Positions 1 to 8,166 of a DNA stretch of 64,000 nt are shown here, piece by piece; the stretch's first letter is position 1; every line of letters begins with the position of its first letter. Under the pieces are notes generated by a model. It saw only the letters and a program-made list of their open reading frames with translations, was not told where the DNA came from and ran no database searches. The translations under genes were made by a program, and so were the position numbers. Origin of the DNA: a virus; the IMG/VR virus record IMGVR_UViG_3300045581_000594, positions 1-64,000 of that record, one strand, 5' to 3'.

Positions 1-531
1 AGCTTGTTCAACCTCGCTATCAAATCCAGATGATCGGTAATCAAATGTTCCACCTCTTAGTTTTCCATCCATAAATACAGAGTTATATTGCACTCGATTA
101 AGGAAAAGTTGCAAAGCCTCCGCCAGCCTGTCGCGTTGCTCCCAAGCGATCTCTAAATTTTGTGCGAGATCATTGATGTAGATTCCGCTTGACTTGAGTG
201 CCTGCTTAAGCTGGTTGAGCATGAGTTCAAGGTTCATGATTCTTCTCTGTGGTTCTTCGTAGCCTGTGCCAAGGCAGTCAGGGCAATCGAAGTTGTGTCC
301 TAGGTGATAAGCTTCTGCTGTTCCCTTGCATTCTTCGCATGGCTTTAGTTCAAATAGTTTATTGTTCATATGTTTTACTTGTGTTGGTATATTAGATTCC
401 TTGTTGTCTGGCATACCGCATCCCTCGCAGAAGTATCCCATAGGCTCTGATCTACTAAACCAGAAGCCTTTGGTTGATCCACAATGTTTGCAAGGTTCAT
501 CGAAGTAATCTTGTGTTGGTGTATCACTCAT
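1..531 (-). CDS. Zinc-ribbon protein with C-terminal helical motif (partial)
   Basis: The reading frame opens at ATG 531 and runs off the left window edge, so the C-terminus is missing (177 codons seen). It contains two pairs of CxxC motifs. The first is CKHC...CEGC (residues about 14-38). The second is CEEC...CPDC followed by LGTG (about 63-85), which resembles the DnaJ-type CxxCxGxG zinc finger. After the zinc region comes a helix with WEQRDRLAEAL, the motif shared with three small proteins upstream in the same operon. It is probably a zinc-binding accessory protein with no assignable enzyme activity. It is the most downstream visible gene of the minus operon that starts near 6.3 kb. Confidence 0.7.
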   Translation of the reverse strand, partial: MSDTPTQDYFDEPCKHCGSTKGFWFSRSEPMGYFCEGCGMPDNKESNIPTQVKHMNNKLFELKPCEECKGTAEAYHLGHNFDCPDCLGTGYEEPQRRIMNLELMLNQLKQALKSSGIYINDLAQNLEIAWEQRDRLAEALQLFLNRVQYNSVFMDGKLRGGTFDYRSSGFDSEVEQA

Positions 532-546
532 ATCTTAGTTCGTTAG

Positions 547-723
547 TTATTTAATGCAGTTAATTTGCAAGCATGAGCCAATTTTAATAATACCCTGTTG
601 CTGTTTGATCTTCTCTTTGGCTTCCTTAGCTGTCTTGGCAATAACAAAGACCTTGCCTAGATTAGACTTACTCCCAATCCATCCGTTGCCGTGTTCTATT
701 TGGTAGAGGTTTTCTTCACTCAT
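547..723 (-). CDS. Small hypothetical protein (58 aa)
   Basis: A 58-residue protein starts MSEENLYQIE and ends CLQINCIK, with a Lys/Glu-rich helix in the middle. Its ATG at 723 overlaps the stop of the upstream gene by 8 nt in the string CATGAGTGA, the same junction used by its neighbours, which supports it as a real, translationally coupled gene. No domain is recognised. The N-terminal segment with W and aromatic residues could be a small beta domain, but this is a guess. Confidence 0.6.
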   Translation of the reverse strand: MSEENLYQIEHGNGWIGSKSNLGKVFVIAKTAKEAKEKIKQQQGIIKIGSCLQINCIK

Positions 724-1000
724 GGCTCCCTCCTTCCACGGCGGCGAGGGCTTTATCGGCTATTGATACCAACTCTACGCTGCCGCGACATGCACAACAA
801 GAAGATCCTTCTGCAATCTTAAGCAAAGCCTCAGCCAGCCTGTCTCGTTGCTCGGTGACTGCGTTGAGTTCACGCTCTAGCTTTAAGCATAGCTCTGCCA
901 TGCGGTCGTAAGCATATTCGCTCATGTATCCGTCTATGCCGTCGAGGCAGTCGGATTTAATCATCGCATCTGTTCTCGGTGTGTCTGTTTCTGTATTCAT
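716..1000 (-). CDS. TPRTD-family small coiled-coil protein, copy 3
   Basis: A 94-residue protein begins with a TDTPRTDA motif and carries LERELNAVTEQRDRLAEAL in the middle. It is one of three clear paralogues in tandem (with 1377-1799 and 1792-2061). The conserved segment predicts a short amphipathic helix or coiled coil. A CCACR cluster follows (residues about 68-72). Function is unknown. Small proteins of this style are common among phage accessory genes, but no biochemical role is known to me. The start is ATG; the stop overlaps the next gene. Confidence 0.75.
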   Translation of the reverse strand: MNTETDTPRTDAMIKSDCLDGIDGYMSEYAYDRMAELCLKLERELNAVTEQRDRLAEALLKIAEGSSCCACRGSVELVSIADKALAAVEGGSHE

Positions 1001-1033
1001 AATCTAATCGGTTAAATTTTCGAACAGGTCGCA

Positions 1034-1384
1034 TCAGTCGGCCTTTGGCGGCTGTGCTTGGCTGTTGGAGCAAGGAAACGGACGCGAATCAAAACGCCAT
1101 TTCCAAGGAAAAGTCAGCGCGGCGAGGCTGTTTACTTTCCAGTAGCCAACAGGTCCATTCAGAATTATTCCGGGACATACCTCCCACAGTTCCGCTTCAA
1201 TGCCGTTGTCGGTCTTGCCGGGATATTTACTCGCCCACTCCCGATATACGGGGTCTTCATCCATCATGCGGGAGACCCACTTCTTGGCTATCGCCACATC
1301 ATTAGGCGGTAAAAAAGCTCCAACAATGCGATCCAGCGAATCGGCACCCGCTGGGCTCTCAGTGGTTTTCAGGTCATTACTCAT
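1034..1384 (-). CDS. Hypothetical protein (116 aa)
   Basis: The start ATG at 1384 overlaps the stop of the upstream gene by 8 nt, indicating coupling. The protein is soluble and acidic, with no membrane segment, and has several Trp residues (KKWVSRMMDEDP, REWASKYPG, YWKVN, FPWKWRFD). It does not share the TPRTD motif of its neighbours. I do not recognise a family. Two plus-strand frames across it are shadows. Confidence 0.65.
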   Translation of the reverse strand: MSNDLKTTESPAGADSLDRIVGAFLPPNDVAIAKKWVSRMMDEDPVYREWASKYPGKTDNGIEAELWEVCPGIILNGPVGYWKVNSLAALTFPWKWRFDSRPFPCSNSQAQPPKAD

Positions 1385-1799
1385 TTGATAGGTTCCTTTC
1401 TTCGGCAGAGTTGGTTGAGGGTGCCGATCCCTGATCGCTGACGTTCGTGGTTAGGGATTGGATGGCTTCGCGGGCATCACTGTATTCTCCGCAACCGTCG
1501 CCAGTAATGAACGGCAGACAGTTCCGCAGTGCCTTTGCCAGCCTGTCGCGCTGCTCGGTGACTTCCTTAATGGTATTCTCCAAGTGCTGATATTTTTCAC
1601 ACTGCCTTTCCATCCATTCTTCTTTAGACTCACCGTTGGCATACCAAGGCATCTCGGCACGGGCGGCGGTTAGTTCGCGTTCTATGGTGCGGCATAAGAA
1701 AGCATCTACTAATTGACGATCATCACGCATGATTTCCATGCGCGTATCTTTCACGGTAAATACTCCTACGTCCGTCCTCGGTGTGTCTGATTCACTCAT
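1377..1799 (-). CDS. TPRTD-family small coiled-coil protein, copy 2
   Basis: A 140-residue paralogue with ESDTPRTD at the N-terminus and KEVTEQRDRLAKALR near residue 80-95. Compared with copies 1 and 3 it has an insert of about 45 residues containing MPWYANGESKEEWMERQ, and a longer C-terminal tail containing IQSLTTN, a string also present at the end of copy 1. The duplication is visible at DNA level in the segment encoding QRDRL. It probably forms helical oligomers; the function is unknown. Confidence 0.75.
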   Translation of the reverse strand: MSESDTPRTDVGVFTVKDTRMEIMRDDRQLVDAFLCRTIERELTAARAEMPWYANGESKEEWMERQCEKYQHLENTIKEVTEQRDRLAKALRNCLPFITGDGCGEYSDAREAIQSLTTNVSDQGSAPSTNSAEERNLSNE

Positions 1800-2061
1800 G
1801 GTCTTTAGTGGTTAGGGATTGAATTTCAGGATGTGCCGCGAGGAATCCATCAATAGTCATTTGCACTAAGACTCCACGTTTACACGCATCTGAAGTAACT
1901 GCCATCAATAAGCCACGGACATCCTCAGCCAGCCTGTCGCGCTGCTCGGTGACGGCGTTTAGTTCTCGCTCAAGTTGTCGCCCTACATGGACTGACATTC
2001 CTGATCCTGCGTATGGCCATGCAGCCCATGCTTCATCTGTTCTCGGTGTGTCTGTTTTCAT
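1792..2061 (-). CDS. TPRTD-family small coiled-coil protein, copy 1
   Basis: An 89-residue paralogue. KTDTPRTDEAW opens the protein, VGRQLERELNAVTEQRDRLAE lies in the middle and IQSLTTKD at the end. The stop overlaps the start of copy 2 by 8 nt. Three copies in a row with partly shared C-termini suggest tandem gene duplication followed by divergence. No catalytic motif is visible. Confidence 0.75.
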   Translation of the reverse strand: MKTDTPRTDEAWAAWPYAGSGMSVHVGRQLERELNAVTEQRDRLAEDVRGLLMAVTSDACKRGVLVQMTIDGFLAAHPEIQSLTTKDHE

Positions 2062-2249
2062 AAATCAATTATGTTGGTTATCATTACGGCGAAAGTGGAC
2101 GATGCAAGCAGCGTCATAGCCACATGAAAGCCAACCTCTGATCCGCGCTGGTCAAAATTAAATCCGCAACACCATGCGATAAACGCAGCGATGCAGCAGA
2201 AAAACACGAATAGAAAAATACCAAGCAGTATTCTGTATTTGAGGTTCAT
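2058..2249 (-). CDS. Small two-transmembrane protein
   Basis: I choose ATG 2249 (MNLKYR), which overlaps the stop of the preceding gene in ATGA and has a purine-rich GGGAGGAG just upstream. An in-frame ATG 18 nt earlier is less likely. The 63-residue product has a first membrane segment (ILLGIFLFVFFCCIAAFIAW) and a second (VAMTLLASSTFAVMITNII). It is a plausible inner-membrane accessory protein. A holin role is less likely because the lysis cassette is at 50-52 kb. Confidence 0.6.
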   Translation of the reverse strand: MNLKYRILLGIFLFVFFCCIAAFIAWCCGFNFDQRGSEVGFHVAMTLLASSTFAVMITNIIDL

Positions 2250-2431
2250 GGATCTCCTCCCTCCCATCGCAGCCCTACTTTCGAGAGGTAGCTGAGTAGT
2301 AAACTCTTGATCTTATTGATGCGCTCGCGTTTTCGTAGTTCTCGTTCCCGCCGATTGGCGATAGCGTTCAGGAGTTGATAGGTCTCTATTTCGTCGCGTC
2401 CGAAGACAATCAATGGTTTGTTGATGCTCAT
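2246..2431 (-). CDS. Small basic hypothetical protein (61 aa)
   Basis: The product starts MSINKPLIVFGRDE and has a strongly basic helix (NRRERELRKRERINKIK) in the middle. It overlaps the next gene by 4 nt (ATGA). It may bind nucleic acid through the basic helix, but no family is recognised. Confidence 0.6.
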   Translation of the reverse strand: MSINKPLIVFGRDEIETYQLLNAIANRRERELRKRERINKIKSLLLSYLSKVGLRWEGGDP

Positions 2432-2481
2432 ATTATTTTAGGTTACAAGGTTTGGTGTTTATTGGTTAGTTTGTTTTTCAA

Positions 2482-3558
2482 TTAGATCTTATCAGCTGCC
2501 TCTGGGGCGTTCACGAGGGTGGGCTTGATAAAGACGAGGCGTGTCTCTATCCTCCCCTTCCCGCAGCGGCGTCGAGCCATGTGCCCCCTTCTCCAGTGCA
2601 TCTGCACAGATCCGCTGCCGCTCTCTCCGCTTTTTCTGTCGGAGCTAATGGAGCGGATACGCACTCCCAGCCAACGTGGTTGGAGAAACAGTAACTCACG
2701 TTTGCCATTCTTAGCCTTCCGGTGTTTTAATTTTTCAAGCCCGTCCACTAGCTCGATCTCGGCATTCATGGCGGTGAGTAGCTTTAACGCCCAGCCTACC
2801 GCTAAGGTTGCGGCGTTGATGCTTTCCTCGCGGCGGGCTTTGTCTTCATCTATGGTAAGACCATCAGCACTGTAAAGAGTGAAGGTATGGGTAGACGGGT
2901 CGGACACGACCCCCTCGGGAGTCACCAATAGCTTCGAGTAAAGACACGCCCCTTTGTTCGTGTAAGCAGTAACATAGAAGCGCGTTTTGTCGTCGCTTTG
3001 GTCTTTCGGAACAGTGAACCCGCAGGCTTCTATGTCCTTCAGACTCAAATGGGCACATCCGATCACAGTGATGTATTCATCTTCGCCTACCTGAATCGTG
3101 TCGTTCGGAATTACGAAGTAGCAGGACTTGAACGGGAGGCAAGCCTCGTTCTTGATGTTCGGGTCGGCCAAAGAATCGGTGCGCCCGAGCATCTCACACA
3201 GTCCCCTGCTCACTACCCAGAAAGGGAACTCACAAGGCGCAGCGTAGCGGGAGACACACGTGGATGCTGTATGAGCTGTCAGGGCGTCAGCTAAGCGCAC
3301 CCGATCTTCGTCAGTCATAGCCAGATCAGCAATCTGAACCATCGCCTCGACAGACGCATATCCAATAGTGAACAAATCACGTAAGGCTGGCCATGAGATA
3401 TACGAAGCAGGGATGCGGTAGTTGATGCCGGACAATCGTTTCAGAGGCGGAGTCGAGTCCACGATAACGTCGATGGTCGAAGCTACGACCTGTGTGAAAG
3501 CGGGATATGGCACTTTCGAGGCCGTGGCCATGAAGTCTAGGATGGGGTCTTTAGTCAT
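2482..3558 (-). CDS. Phage protein with C-terminal RGH(W/M) motif, distantly AcrVA2-like
   Basis: A 358-residue protein. The N-terminal two thirds is of unknown fold. The C-terminus carries VQMHWRRGHMARRRCGKGR followed by a hydrophobic strand (TRLVFIKPTLVN). A HW-RGHW-R-x-x-G-x-G-R-R block followed by W(I)xPxxVG closes many uncharacterised phage proteins and, as I remember, homologues of the anti-Cas12a protein AcrVA2. Here the second Trp is Met. The start overlaps the helicase stop by 8 nt, so the two are co-translated. Anti-CRISPR activity is not implied by this motif alone. Confidence 0.6.
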   Translation of the reverse strand: MTKDPILDFMATASKVPYPAFTQVVASTIDVIVDSTPPLKRLSGINYRIPASYISWPALRDLFTIGYASVEAMVQIADLAMTDEDRVRLADALTAHTASTCVSRYAAPCEFPFWVVSRGLCEMLGRTDSLADPNIKNEACLPFKSCYFVIPNDTIQVGEDEYITVIGCAHLSLKDIEACGFTVPKDQSDDKTRFYVTAYTNKGACLYSKLLVTPEGVVSDPSTHTFTLYSADGLTIDEDKARREESINAATLAVGWALKLLTAMNAEIELVDGLEKLKHRKAKNGKRELLFLQPRWLGVRIRSISSDRKSGESGSGSVQMHWRRGHMARRRCGKGRIETRLVFIKPTLVNAPEAADKI

Positions 3559-4891
3559 TGGTGATGCGGTGTAGGTTGTTGTATTTGGCGTGGTATTTGT
3601 CTAAGGCTTTCATCACGGATTCCTCGACGGAACCTGCGGCAACGAGAACCCGTTGAAGGGCTGGAGACTTTGCTCCGGCACGATGGATGCGACCGAGCAC
3701 TTGTCTGTAGGATTTGTAGTCGAAGGTCGGGGAGATCAGGCTGACCCTAGGGTGGCCCCCGTGAATGTCGTGGAGGGAGACTCCCACTCCACCCGCTGCG
3801 ATGTTACAGATGATGATCCGCGTGAGGTTGTTCTGGAACGATTGCACATGACGCTCACGTGAATCAGGATCTTGTCCTCCCACTACAACCGAGACATCGA
3901 TCTTTCTCGTCTGGAACACATCAAGCAGGGCGGCTACCGAATCTTTGAAATTCACGAAGATCGCAACGCTGTAGCCCTCTTCTCGGAGATCCATTGTCAT
4001 CGTTTCGATCTCAGGGATTTTCGCAATCTCCGCATACTGACGAGCGCGAAGGATCTCGGTGAGCGTGTGCGCTGAAGTAGGAGCTTCTCCCCCTGCTTCT
4101 TCGATCTGCTCACGCTCGATCATGGTTTCAACGATCTCAGGGGTGACGCCCAGCAATTCGTAATACTTCTGTATCTCTTTGGCAGAAGCGAAATCCAGCG
4201 GTTCGGTGATAATGTGGTTCTCGGTAAACGCATTAGGCAGGTCGGCAGCAGAAAGCCTACGGCAGTTCTTGCTGTAGAGTTGTTCTCCGAGCTGCTTGAT
4301 CTTGTTTGGGATTCCACCCTTCCAGTTGTTCCAAGGGTCACGGCGACAACCAAGCTCTTTCATCCAGCTGAACCAGCTGGGTTTGCCGTTGTGGGCTTTT
4401 TGAAGGCTATGCAGCCCAAGGGCATATCCGATAGCCCTCATCTCCGGAGGGGAGACGCATGCCGTTGCGCTGAGCATCAGGTTGTAACACCCGCCATCCA
4501 CAGCGGCGATAAGCATCGCCGAGTTCTGGGTGAAGGCTCCGGCACATTTGTGCACCTCGTCCCAGATCACCAGACAGTTTGAAGGTCCGGCCCATTTGAA
4601 CGAACGTCTGCCGACTTTGGTGAACACGGAGTTTCCTCGGCGGAGTTTCTCGTAATTCGACACGACGACGACGTTCTTGACTCCGCGCTCGGCAAGCTCT
4701 CGCTTCCATTGCGGGATGACGATCTTCATACAAACGACAACAACGGGCAGCCCTAGCTCAACGGCGACCGCAGCCGATATGACAGTCTTGCCTACGCCAG
4801 TTGCGGAGGTGTCGAGTGATGAGTTGTACCACAAAAGATTTTTCTTGTGGGCGTCGACGGAATCGCGCTGTGCTTGGAAGAGTTGTTTCAT
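3551..4891 (-). CDS. SF2 DEAD/SNF2-like helicase
   Basis: A 446-residue ATPase with the superfamily 2 motifs in order: Q-like start (FQAQRDSVDA), Walker A TGVGKT (31-36), motif II DEVH (111-114), motif III SAT (141-143), and a C-terminal RecA lobe ending in motif VI GRIHRAG (about 405). The layout matches phage SNF2-like translocases that act in recombination or replication restart. Adjacent genes are small accessory proteins on the same operon. The start ATG lies at the 3' end of the upstream 107-aa gene with a 4-nt overlap. Confidence 0.9.
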   Translation of the reverse strand: MKQLFQAQRDSVDAHKKNLLWYNSSLDTSATGVGKTVISAAVAVELGLPVVVVCMKIVIPQWKRELAERGVKNVVVVSNYEKLRRGNSVFTKVGRRSFKWAGPSNCLVIWDEVHKCAGAFTQNSAMLIAAVDGGCYNLMLSATACVSPPEMRAIGYALGLHSLQKAHNGKPSWFSWMKELGCRRDPWNNWKGGIPNKIKQLGEQLYSKNCRRLSAADLPNAFTENHIITEPLDFASAKEIQKYYELLGVTPEIVETMIEREQIEEAGGEAPTSAHTLTEILRARQYAEIAKIPEIETMTMDLREEGYSVAIFVNFKDSVAALLDVFQTRKIDVSVVVGGQDPDSRERHVQSFQNNLTRIIICNIAAGGVGVSLHDIHGGHPRVSLISPTFDYKSYRQVLGRIHRAGAKSPALQRVLVAAGSVEESVMKALDKYHAKYNNLHRITND

Positions 4892-5211
4892 GCGCTGATC
4901 GTTTCTTTTTGGTAGGTATTGAACCCGAACTCACTGATGGTGTTGAGTGCGCTTTTGGTAAGCTCGCCCTTGCGCCAACTTCTGGCGTTGTCCACGACCT
5001 CTTTGAGAGCCGCCAATCTCTCCACCGCATCCTCAAGGGCAGCCTGTCTGCGATCTCTGGCTGTTCCTGCTACGGCTTCGGAGTATCTGGGACGCTTTGC
5101 CGAGGATACATATTGGATGAATCGATAACCATTACGGCTAAGTCGAATGGAGAAGCCATCGAAAGAGTGCTTCTTTTCTGTCATTTCAGTGATATTTCTT
5201 GGGGTAGTCAT
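4888..5211 (-). CDS. Hypothetical protein, possibly DNA-binding (107 aa)
   Basis: The N-terminal half (FDGFSIRLSRNGYRFIQYVS) looks like a short three-stranded sheet. It is followed by a basic/acidic helix (AKRPRYSEAVAGTARDRRQ). This layout resembles AP2-like DNA-binding modules, but the similarity is weak. It precedes and overlaps the SF2 helicase gene by 4 nt. No catalytic residues are evident. Confidence 0.55.
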   Translation of the reverse strand: MTTPRNITEMTEKKHSFDGFSIRLSRNGYRFIQYVSSAKRPRYSEAVAGTARDRRQAALEDAVERLAALKEVVDNARSWRKGELTKSALNTISEFGFNTYQKETISA

Positions 5212-5252
5212 GTTTGTTGGTTTGGTTGTTTGTAATGTGTCTGGGTTTGAAA

Positions 5253-5462
5253 TCAGTTCGCCAGATGCGGAGGATGCTCTGAGAGCGGATTGGGTATGGA
5301 GATACCAGTAAGTTGGAACACCATAACCTGCTGCTGGGTTTGGTCTGCTACCAACGCGGACGTTATCATAGCCTTGTCCAAGGTCATAAGGGGGGATGTG
5401 GTTTGCTGGTCTTTTGTCATTAAGATGAAAATACCATCGGGTGCTTTGTCAAAACTCGCCAT
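5253..5462 (-). CDS. Hypothetical protein (69 aa)
   Basis: The protein contains alternating hydrophobic strands (IFILMTKD, QQVMVFQLTG) and could be a small beta domain. It has no known family. It is the first gene after a good sigma70-like promoter at 5509-5537, which argues that it is expressed and heads the operon that continues to the left edge. Confidence 0.5.
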   Translation of the reverse strand: MASFDKAPDGIFILMTKDQQTTSPLMTLDKAMITSALVADQTQQQVMVFQLTGISIPNPLSEHPPHLAN

Positions 5463-5508
5463 AGATTTAAGATGTTAGATTTGTTGATTCGGATTTGATT
5501 GAGAGACC

Positions 5509-5537
5509 TTGATACTGGGCTAACATCGATCCGTCAA
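5509..5537 (-). promoter_or_regulatory. sigma70-like promoter
   Basis: On the minus strand TTGACG is followed by 17 nt and then TATCAA, with an AT-rich stretch (AAATTATT) directly upstream of the -35 box. The first start codon downstream is at 5462, 47 nt away. It lies between the small-terminase gene and the left operon. Confidence 0.5.
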
Positions 5538-5582
5538 ATAATTTCTCCAATTATTTTTCACAAGCTAACACCACCCCCGTTC

Positions 5583-5604
5583 CGGATACAGGATACAGGG
5601 TTCA
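5583..5604. repeat. Heptamer repeat cluster
   Basis: Units GGATACA, GGATACA, GGGTTCA follow each other without gaps. The last unit supplies the TGA stop (minus strand) of the small-terminase gene. It is one of several such clusters in the window. Confidence 0.7.
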
Positions 5605-6294
5605 GTCGTCGGTAACCTCGGCTTCGTATACAACCGAGTTCGCACCGCCCTTGGTGGCTTTGACGTTATTGAGAATGTTTACATCTATGGTAAGGGAGCT
5701 GCCCGCGCCACCCCCGCTGCCGTTATTGGACAAGCCCATAGAACGGCGAATGATCGCATCAAGCTCACCCAACTCCTTGACAGTTCGCGGGGGGCGGATG
5801 TTGCCCATGCTGTCCCGCAGGATACGGATACCCTGAGCAGCCACGTACGCCTGATACTGTTCTTGAGGCGAGCATTGCTTTTCCGCCATGTCCGTGATCT
5901 CTTTGTCCTCCAGTTGCTGGGCGATCTCTTTGGCAACCTCAACCGCCGCCTTCGCTTCGTTGGATAGTTTCGCCCTGAACGCATCGGGGTCTGGTTGGGT
6001 CTCTGGGATCTCAGGCTGTACCTCAACCTTGTGTTTCTTCTTCCAGTTGCTGATCGTCTGGGGGTCGACGTTGAGCTCTTTGGCGATGTCGGTAAGTTTG
6101 CGCCCCTCCTTAATCATCCGCAATGCGTCTGCTAACTGCTTGGCTCTGGCTCGGCGTTTTGCTAGACGCTCCTCGTCCTTGGACATCGGCGGCCCATCGA
6201 TGCCTAACTTGAGCAGCAGTTTCTTGCTTTTGGCTGACCGCTTCTCCTTGGCTACGATGTTCTTGTTGCGAAAGGTATTAGTTGACACGACCAT
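5602..6294 (-). CDS. Terminase small subunit-like HTH protein
   Basis: A 230-residue protein with a clear helix-turn-helix, LTDIAKELNVDPQTISNW (residues 67-84), preceded by a Lys/Arg-rich helix. A long helical region follows (about 105-150), which would suit oligomerisation. The C-terminus carries a Gly/Ser-rich linker (NNGSGGGAGSS) and a final strand. HTH plus central oligomerisation helices plus adjacency to the large terminase is typical of small terminases. It is divergent from the large subunit rather than upstream in the same operon, which is unusual. A transcription regulator is the alternative. Confidence 0.65.
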   Translation of the reverse strand: MVVSTNTFRNKNIVAKEKRSAKSKKLLLKLGIDGPPMSKDEERLAKRRARAKQLADALRMIKEGRKLTDIAKELNVDPQTISNWKKKHKVEVQPEIPETQPDPDAFRAKLSNEAKAAVEVAKEIAQQLEDKEITDMAEKQCSPQEQYQAYVAAQGIRILRDSMGNIRPPRTVKELGELDAIIRRSMGLSNNGSGGGAGSSLTIDVNILNNVKATKGGANSVVYEAEVTDD

Positions 6295-6318
6295 ATACTG
6301 GCATCTAATCTAAAATCT

Positions 6319-6324
6319 TGTCAA
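6319..6324 (-). promoter_or_regulatory. TTGACA promoter-like box for the small terminase gene
   Basis: TTGACA on the minus strand lies 25 nt upstream of the ATG at 6294, with a TATATG 21 nt downstream of it. The spacing is long for sigma70, so the -10 box is uncertain. Confidence 0.3.
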
Positions 6325-6352
6325 ATCATTTGATGTACTAGAATTACTTATC

Positions 6353-8161
6353 ATGGGACGCCGCAAAAAAGAAAATCCCGAGAAAACCACTCGATCCGTA
6401 CTAGAGCCGTTCTTCGACAAAGACGCACAGATGATGGACGTCGGCGGCTACTTAATCCCGCAATGCGCCACTCTAACCGCATGTCTGTGGGGTTTTGCCA
6501 ACCACCCCACTGTCAAGGCCAAGGAGTTCTACTTCTGGAGGTGCGCCGATATTCTATGGAACAGAGACGATCTGCCCGAGCCGATGTTCATCAAGCACAT
6601 GTGGGCGGAGAAGATCATTCGGGAGTGTCTGGAGAACAAATACCTCGCCATCGGCGGGGCGGCTTCGTCCTCGAAGTCACACACGCTAGGCGGCTACGGG
6701 ATCATTTCCTTCCTTGCCCAGCCCCGAGACGTGCTGGTTCTGATGACCTCAACCTCGCTGAGGGAAGCCCGTAAGCGGATCTGGGGATCGGTCATCAACC
6801 TGCTTTCGGTAATTGACGGAGCTCCCGTGAACATTCGGGACTCGATCGGTAGTGCCAACTACGTGGATCAGAAGGGGGTCACCTACAACACGGCAGGATT
6901 GTCCCTGATCGCCGCTGAGAAGTCCCGAACACGGGAAGCCATCGGTCGGTTCATCGGTCTCAAGCAGAAGAAAGTGATCCTGATCGGTGACGAGCTGGGC
7001 GAACTGAGTCCGGCCATCACGCAGGCCGCACTGTCCAACTTGTCGAAAAACCCGCAGTTCGAATACAAGGGTCTGAGCAACCCCGCATCCCGATTCGACG
7101 CCTTCGGCGACTGGGCTACCCCAGAGAACGGCTGGGAGTCCGTGACAATCGAGACCGACGATGAGTGGAAGACCAAATGGGGTGGGAAGTATATCCGCCT
7201 CGACGGGGAACGCAGCCCGAACATCCTCCTTGGTGAGGAGCGTTATCCGTTCCTCCCCACTCAGGCAAAGATCGACGAGGACAAAGCCCTGCTCGGTGAG
7301 AAGTCCAGAGCCTACTACCGAATGGTTCGGGCGGTCTTCTTTGACAGTGACGAGGCTGAAGGGATCTACGGCGAGAATGAAATCGTCGCAGCTGGGGCAA
7401 TGCAGCGGACGCAGTTTGTAGGCCCCATCACCCGTATCGTCGGGGTCGACCCCGCGTTTACCAACGGCGGCGACCGGACAGTGCTGTTCACAGCGGAGGT
7501 TGGGACGGATCAGAGCGGGCAATACGTTATTCAGTTTGGAGACTATCACTATTTGAATGATGACACCACCAACAAAGCCGTCCCCCGAACGTATCAGATT
7601 GTGCACGCCATCAAGGACATGTGTGCCAAACTCGGGGTGAAGCCGGAGAACGTAGCGGTGGACGCCACGGGGGCAGGCTCTCCGTTTTGCGACGTTCTTG
7701 CGGGTGAGTGGAGTAACGAGTTCCTGCGGGTCACCTTCGGCGGCTCCGCTTCCGACAAACGGGTCAGTATGAATAGCCAGCTTGTTGGTGACGAGCTGTA
7801 TGTGAACAGGGTCAGCGAGCTGTGGATGACAGGCAAGGAGTTTCTCCGCACCCGTCAGATCCGTGGTATCTGTGCCGACTTGGCCAAGGAGATGTGCATG
7901 CGTCGCTACGACATGGTCAAGGGGACACGGCTGCGGGTGAAAATTGAGACGAAATCCGAGCTCAAGCAGCGGGTAGGGTTCTCCCCCGACTTGGCTGATG
8001 CCGCGTTCGTGGCACTGGAGCTTGCTCGCCAACGCCTCGGTATGATTGCCATCGACATGCCCAAGGAAGGGGAATCAGGGTTCGGGAAACAGGGTCCACT
8101 TATCACGATGAAGGATCTCGACGTGGTGTCCCGCACTGACCACTCGACTCTTTACGACTAA
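6353..8161 (+). CDS. Terminase large subunit
   Basis: A 602-residue DNA packaging motor. The ATPase domain has a variant Walker A GGAASSSKSH (101-110) and Walker B VILIGDELGE with D213/E214. The RNase H-fold nuclease domain has D366 in GVDPAF, D437 in DATGAG and the third acidic site in SPDLADAAF (D546/D549). Length and motif order are normal for the family. It pumps DNA into the prohead through the portal (41359-43644) and cuts the concatemer. The ATG has no Shine-Dalgarno sequence. Confidence 0.95.
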   Translation: MGRRKKENPEKTTRSVLEPFFDKDAQMMDVGGYLIPQCATLTACLWGFANHPTVKAKEFYFWRCADILWNRDDLPEPMFIKHMWAEKIIRECLENKYLAIGGAASSSKSHTLGGYGIISFLAQPRDVLVLMTSTSLREARKRIWGSVINLLSVIDGAPVNIRDSIGSANYVDQKGVTYNTAGLSLIAAEKSRTREAIGRFIGLKQKKVILIGDELGELSPAITQAALSNLSKNPQFEYKGLSNPASRFDAFGDWATPENGWESVTIETDDEWKTKWGGKYIRLDGERSPNILLGEERYPFLPTQAKIDEDKALLGEKSRAYYRMVRAVFFDSDEAEGIYGENEIVAAGAMQRTQFVGPITRIVGVDPAFTNGGDRTVLFTAEVGTDQSGQYVIQFGDYHYLNDDTTNKAVPRTYQIVHAIKDMCAKLGVKPENVAVDATGAGSPFCDVLAGEWSNEFLRVTFGGSASDKRVSMNSQLVGDELYVNRVSELWMTGKEFLRTRQIRGICADLAKEMCMRRYDMVKGTRLRVKIETKSELKQRVGFSPDLADAAFVALELARQRLGMIAIDMPKEGESGFGKQGPLITMKDLDVVSRTDHSTLYD

Positions 8162-8166
8162 TGTGT

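Noticed and set aside
6749-8032. A 427-residue minus-strand frame opposite the large terminase
   Set aside because: It is antisense to a gene with complete terminase motifs, has no domain and follows from the terminase codon bias.
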